Shown here in pieces: positions 6,263-8,664 of a DNA stretch of 8,664 bases (the stretch's first letter is position 1; each line of letters opens with the position of its first letter). This DNA is from Candidatus Hydrogenedentota bacterium (lineage in GTDB: Bacteria; Hydrogenedentota; Hydrogenedentia; Hydrogenedentales; SLHB01), in assembly GCA_007130675.1 (NCBI GenBank), contig SLSB01000137.1, positions 1 through 8,664 of the forward strand, given 5' to 3'. The notes below the pieces were generated by a model, which saw nothing but the letters and a program-made list of their open reading frames with translations, was not told the origin of the DNA and did no database searches. Position numbers and translations under genes: made by a program.

Positions 6263-7509
6263 GACTCTTCCACACCAAAAATTGTGGCCAGATCGTGCAC
6301 ATGCGTCTCTGCGTCCTCGATGACCGAGCGCAGCACGTCCGTGCTCAAACCCAGCTGGTCCCAGGTTTCCATTCTCATCGGCGGCACCGCGGTGTCGCCG
6401 CTGCGTCCAATACGCACCGCGTTGGCAATGATCTCGGCGACGTGCGCCACCACGGCATCGGCCGCACGGTCGCGCTTTGTAAGCGGCGCGTGATGCCCCC
6501 GCACGGCCTCCCTGTGCGTGGCGGGCAAGTTCCACAACCCAAGTAGCGCCTCACCCACCGCTGCATGTGTGAATCCGAAGACTTCGCGCTCCACGTCGTA
6601 GACGGCACGGCCGGATGAGGACGCCTCCTCGAGAACCAGGCTCGAGCGTCTGGGCGCTTCGGAAAACATCACCAAGCGGCCCACGTCGTGCAAGAGGCCC
6701 ATGACGAAGTACCGTTCGGTGTTGGGTTCTCCCCTGATCTTCCCCAGCGTGCGCGCCACGGAACCACAGAACAACGAATGCAGCCAGAATTGGGGCATGT
6801 TAACCACCCCACGCAAAGCCCGGTCGAATATGCTCATCACCGACGTCGCCAGGGCCAATTCACACAATTCGTTTGTTCCCACAATTGCCGTAGCGCGCGA
6901 GACGGTCTCGATTCGGCCCGGAAACCCGTAAAACGCGCTGTTCACGATACGCAATAATCTTGCGGTTAAACCTACATCTTCGCTGATCACATTGCCGACA
7001 TCGGTGGCTGAACTTAAGGGGTGATTCACTACCTGCACGATTTCTTGATAGATGCCGGGAAGCGACCCAAGCGTTCCCACCTTTTTCACCATGATCTCGG
7101 GATCGCGCTCAAGCGTTTCGCCGTTCGCGCCATGCCCATCCTCAGCCGCGGCGTGTTCTTGCTCGGCAAAAAGCTCCCCGTTGCGCCGTGCATATCGAAA
7201 AATGCATTCCCCCAAGAGACACCGGAAAAACGGGTGTGACAGATTGTCCTTGTTAAGCCGGAATGCCGCGGCCGCGGCCTTCTTGGCCCGTTCAAGCGCC
7301 TCGGGCGGTACCAGCGCAGCCGTGTCTTCATCTGAGGCCTCGTCCGGACACTCGACGTGCAAAAAAGAAATCCCCCACATCTGAAGTGCCCCGATATGTT
7401 TCTCGGTAAGCACCGTACCTGCGGGAACAAGAAGCTGTCCGCGTGAATTGCTCACATCCTGTGCGAGAACCATTCCTGGTTTCGCATCTCTACGGCTGAC
7501 TCGGGGCAT
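6259..7509 (-). CDS. HDOD-domain signalling protein
   Basis: A 416-residue protein. An N-terminal module (about 1-52) has the KPGMVLAQDV and GQLLVPAGTVLT pattern seen at the start of many HDOD and HD-GYP response proteins. A low-complexity, acidic and variable stretch follows (about 53-138). The HDOD domain covers roughly 143-345: LGSLPGIYQEIVQVVNHP, SEDVGLTARLLRIVNSAFYG, then the retained HD dyad in GLLHDVGR (H274, D275) and FTHAAVGEALLGLWNLP. There is no HHE or GYP signature, so c-di-GMP hydrolysis of the HD-GYP type is not predicted. HDOD proteins usually act as signalling or scaffold proteins of uncertain biochemistry. I chose the ATG at 7509 because the N-terminal module starts there and AGGG lies about 8 nt upstream. 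A TTG at 7566 in the same frame would add 19 residues with no family match. First gene of the operon with the cyclase, whose start overlaps this stop by 4 bp. Confidence 0.9.
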   Translation of the reverse strand: MPRVSRRDAKPGMVLAQDVSNSRGQLLVPAGTVLTEKHIGALQMWGISFLHVECPDEASDEDTAALVPPEALERAKKAAAAAFRLNKDNLSHPFFRCLLGECIFRYARRNGELFAEQEHAAAEDGHGANGETLERDPEIMVKKVGTLGSLPGIYQEIVQVVNHPLSSATDVGNVISEDVGLTARLLRIVNSAFYGFPGRIETVSRATAIVGTNELCELALATSVMSIFDRALRGVVNMPQFWLHSLFCGSVARTLGKIRGEPNTERYFVMGLLHDVGRLVMFSEAPRRSSLVLEEASSSGRAVYDVEREVFGFTHAAVGEALLGLWNLPATHREAVRGHHAPLTKRDRAADAVVAHVAEIIANAVRIGRSGDTAVPPMRMETWDQLGLSTDVLRSVIEDAETHVHDLATIFGVEES

Positions 7510-7731
7510 ACAATTACCCTGTACTCTCGCTGCCTGGCCCAAAAAAAAACACTGATTCGCCAACAATTGGCAAGCCGTCCCCCACGCCTCGCGGCAACGA
7601 AACCGAGACTCCCCATACCTTGTGGTTCCTTTTCCTGCCTAGCTCCGCGGCACGCTCTTCTGACGTACCGGCATTACCTACCACTGCCTGATGCGTCGCT
7701 ATCACGGCACAATAAGGTCCCACCCGTCACT

Positions 7732-7761
7732 ATTGTACCTTTCGCTTCCATGTTTTAGCAA
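7732..7761 (-). promoter_or_regulatory. Possible promoter of the HDOD-cyclase operon
   Basis: On the minus strand, TTGCTA (7761-7756) and TACAAT (7737-7732) are 18 bp apart. The start would fall near 7725, giving an unusually long leader of about 215 nt to the ATG at 7509. Another promoter nearer the gene is not excluded. Confidence 0.45.
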
Positions 7762-7819
7762 TTCAGGAAACCGGGTGGGCCCGTGGCTGTGGCGATGGTC
7801 ATTGTGGCGATGTGGTCAT

Positions 7820-7849
7820 TTGACAACGCTGCACCGCAATGAGTAAGCT
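7820..7849 (+). promoter_or_regulatory. Promoter of tRNA-Pro
   Basis: A perfect -35 TTGACA (7820-7825), then 18 bp, then TAAGCT (7844-7849) as a weak -10. The start would be about 8 nt before the mature tRNA, as is common for tRNA genes. Confidence 0.5.
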
Positions 7850-7863
7850 ATGGCTTCCTTTGC

Positions 7864-7941
7864 CGGGGTGTAGCGCAGCCCGGTTAGCGCGCCTCGTTCG
7901 GGACGAGGAGGTCGGAGGTTCAAATCCTCTCACCCCGACCA
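7864..7941 (+). tRNA. tRNA-Pro, anticodon CGG
   Basis: A full cloverleaf can be drawn. The acceptor CGGGGTG (7864-7870) pairs with CACCCCG (7931-7937). The D stem is GCGC/GCGC with GG in the loop. The anticodon stem CCTCG/CGAGG encloses loop TTCGGGA with anticodon CGG at 7899-7901. The T stem GGAGG/CCTCT encloses TTCAAAT. Discriminator A (7938) is followed by an encoded CCA (7939-7941). The anticodon arm and variable region match bacterial tRNA-Pro. It reads CCG codons. It stands alone between a promoter and a strong terminator. No integrase or attachment-site duplication is seen next to it. Confidence 0.97.
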
Positions 7942-7953
7942 TTTCCGATAGTG

Positions 7954-7994
7954 CCGCCGCGGGTCTTCTGTCAGACCCGCGGCGGTTTTTCTTT
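7954..7994 (+). terminator. Rho-independent terminator after tRNA-Pro
   Basis: A perfect 13-bp GC-rich stem (7954-7966 with 7973-7985), a 6-nt loop TCTGTC, then TTTTTCTTT at 7986-7994. It begins 12 nt after the tRNA CCA end. Textbook intrinsic terminator, the strongest in the window. Confidence 0.95.
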
Positions 7995-8147
7995 GATAGG
8001 GCAAGCCCTGCGGAAACATTTCCAACATAATCAGTTGCTTGAGCAGATACGCACCTGATATGGGCTCAGAACGGACACATAATGCCTGAAAACACGTCCA
8101 GCGGATCCTGCCGAGAGATGGCGGTTTTTAGCTGGAGTTGGCCAGAC

Positions 8148-8177
8148 TTGACAAGTTATTCCCGGGAACTACACAAT
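8148..8177 (+). promoter_or_regulatory. Possible sigma70-type promoter upstream of the ECF sigma-factor gene
   Basis: TTGACA (8148-8153), 18 bp, then CACAAT (8172-8177), four of six to the -10 consensus. The start would be near 8184, about 65 nt before the ATG at 8249 or 176 nt before the ATG at 8360. A GGAACT (8165-8170) in the spacer recalls the -35 of some ECF promoters, but I see no matching -10. Confidence 0.35.
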
Positions 8178-8359
8178 ACAGACAGGTGCCAACAGCAGAT
8201 TTGTGCTGCCATAGACGGGGAGACTGTTGCGAATGCGTTTTGGGGAGCATGGATGCTCGGAGAGACGCAAGAAGACGGGGCAATGGAATCGATCCTGAGT
8301 TAGGTCTAAACGAGGCACTGGAACATGGGCCCGGCCGCGCGGCGCGCGGATGGGAGTGG

Positions 8360-8664
8360 ATGCGGGTTTTGGTGAAGGCAGCGGAAAATACAAAGAAGCG
8401 GTCACGCGAGTTCGAGCAGCTTGTTCTCGACCATATGGACATGCTGTATGCGGTAGCCTTGCGCCTGACACGCAATCCCGCCGATGCCCAGGATTTGACG
8501 CAGAATACGGTGGTCAAGGCGCTCCGGTTTCACGACAAGTTCCAGAAAGGCACGTACATTAAGGCCTGGCTGCTCACCATCTTGCGCAACACGTTCATCA
8601 ACGAATACCGGCGCAAAGCCCGGCGCCCGGCATTTGTCGAACTCTCTGGAAGTGAACCGTCGGC
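8360..8664 (+). CDS. ECF-type RNA polymerase sigma factor, N-terminal part
   Basis: Partial gene cut by the right edge after 101 full codons. The visible part is sigma region 2: FEQLVLDHMDMLYAVALRLT at 18-37 (region 2.1), the core-binding NPADAQDLTQNTVVKALR at 39-56 (region 2.2, a variant of the usual DAEDLVQETF pattern), then YIKAWLLTILRNTFINEYRRKARR at 66-89 (regions 2.3/2.4, -10 recognition). It would direct RNA polymerase to a specific stress or envelope regulon; region 4 lies beyond the window. The ATG at 8360 is preferred: GGGAG lies 3 nt upstream and 17 residues before the FEQLV start is normal for the family. The same frame is open to an ATG at 8249, preceded by GGGGAG, which would add 37 residues rich in Arg and Gly with no family match. 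Whether an anti-sigma gene follows cannot be seen. Confidence 0.88.
   Translation, partial: MRVLVKAAENTKKRSREFEQLVLDHMDMLYAVALRLTRNPADAQDLTQNTVVKALRFHDKFQKGTYIKAWLLTILRNTFINEYRRKARRPAFVELSGSEPS

Larger units (their letters stand above)
7510..7863. other. Divergent intergenic stretch between the HDOD gene and tRNA-Pro
   Basis: A 354-bp gap. The left part (about 7510-7725) is the predicted leader of the HDOD transcript and includes a T9 run on the minus strand (7549-7541). The right part holds the HDOD promoter (7732-7761), an imperfect direct repeat (7788-7820) and the tRNA promoter (7820-7849). A 69-codon minus-strand frame at 7514-7723 lies wholly within the leader; I do not call it a gene. 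Confidence 0.55.
7942..8359. other. Intergenic stretch between tRNA-Pro and the sigma-factor gene
   Basis: About 418 bp. It holds the tRNA terminator (7954-7994) and a candidate promoter (8148-8177). Between 7995 and 8147 I see no gene, hairpin or repeat. Between 8178 and 8359 the sigma-factor frame stays open back to an ATG at 8249, but the sequence looks like leader rather than conserved coding. A 73-codon frame at 8082-8303 has no family features and contains the predicted promoter. Confidence 0.5.

Noticed and set aside
5489..6493. 334-codon plus-strand frame antisense to the cyclase and HDOD genes
   Set aside because: Spans the overlap of two well-supported minus-strand genes and shows no family features.
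6263..6535. N-terminal extension of the cyclase to an ATG at 6535
   Set aside because: The extra 91 residues lie in another frame of the HDOD gene and are Arg/Gly-rich noise; the ATGA overlap at 6259-6262 gives a natural start.
7510..7725. c-di-GMP (GEMM) riboswitch ahead of the HDOD-cyclase operon
   Set aside because: A GACGCA string is present, but I could not find the other conserved GEMM blocks in the right order, so no call was made.
7864..7994. tRNA-Pro as an integration site of a mobile element
   Set aside because: No integrase, no repeated tRNA 3' end and no change in gene type nearby; the tRNA is followed directly by its terminator.
8082..8303. 73-codon plus-strand frame before the sigma-factor gene
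   Set aside because: No ribosome binding site or family match, and it contains the predicted promoter of the next gene.

Overview
The window reads as an ordinary bacterial chromosomal segment, GC-rich by eye, with two signalling or transport gene pairs on the minus strand, a DNA-repair helicase at the left edge, a tRNA, and the start of a sigma-factor gene at the right edge. No phage, plasmid, IS, toxin-antitoxin or CRISPR signature is visible. The lineage cannot be fixed from this sequence. The intergenic GTAGCGTC-type repeat, the ECF sigma factor and the HDOD/GGDEF pair would fit a free-living environmental bacterium of the PVC/Hydrogenedentota sort, but that is a guess.

Layout, left to right. 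Positions 1-1154 (minus) hold the N-terminal 384 codons of an MrfA/YprA-type DEAD/DEAH helicase that runs off the left edge. Its promoter overlaps a CTG-N10-CAG dyad that resembles an SOS box. A 568-bp gap follows, containing a 77-bp structured repeat-like element. At 1723-1863 (minus) is a 46-aa acidic lipoprotein with a strong ribosome binding site and a well-placed sigma70 promoter at 1974-2002. At 2171-5013 (minus) lies a two-gene potassium uptake operon, trkA then trkH, joined by a 4-bp ATGA overlap. At 5165-7509 (minus) lies a second two-gene operon, an HDOD-domain protein then a GAF-like/GGDEF diguanylate cyclase, also joined by an ATGA overlap and preceded by a leader of about 215 nt. 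On the plus strand are tRNA-Pro(CGG) at 7864-7941 with its own promoter and a strong terminator, and from about 8360 an ECF sigma factor gene cut by the right edge.

How the genes work together. TrkA is the cytosolic nucleotide-binding gate and TrkH the membrane pore of one potassium uptake system. The HDOD protein and the diguanylate cyclase are probably translated in a coupled way and form one c-di-GMP-linked signalling unit. The helicase is a repair enzyme whose apparent SOS-like operator would suit its job. The tRNA and the sigma-factor gene are separate plus-strand units. The most interesting signals here are regulatory and structural; I did not find a clearly new multi-gene system.
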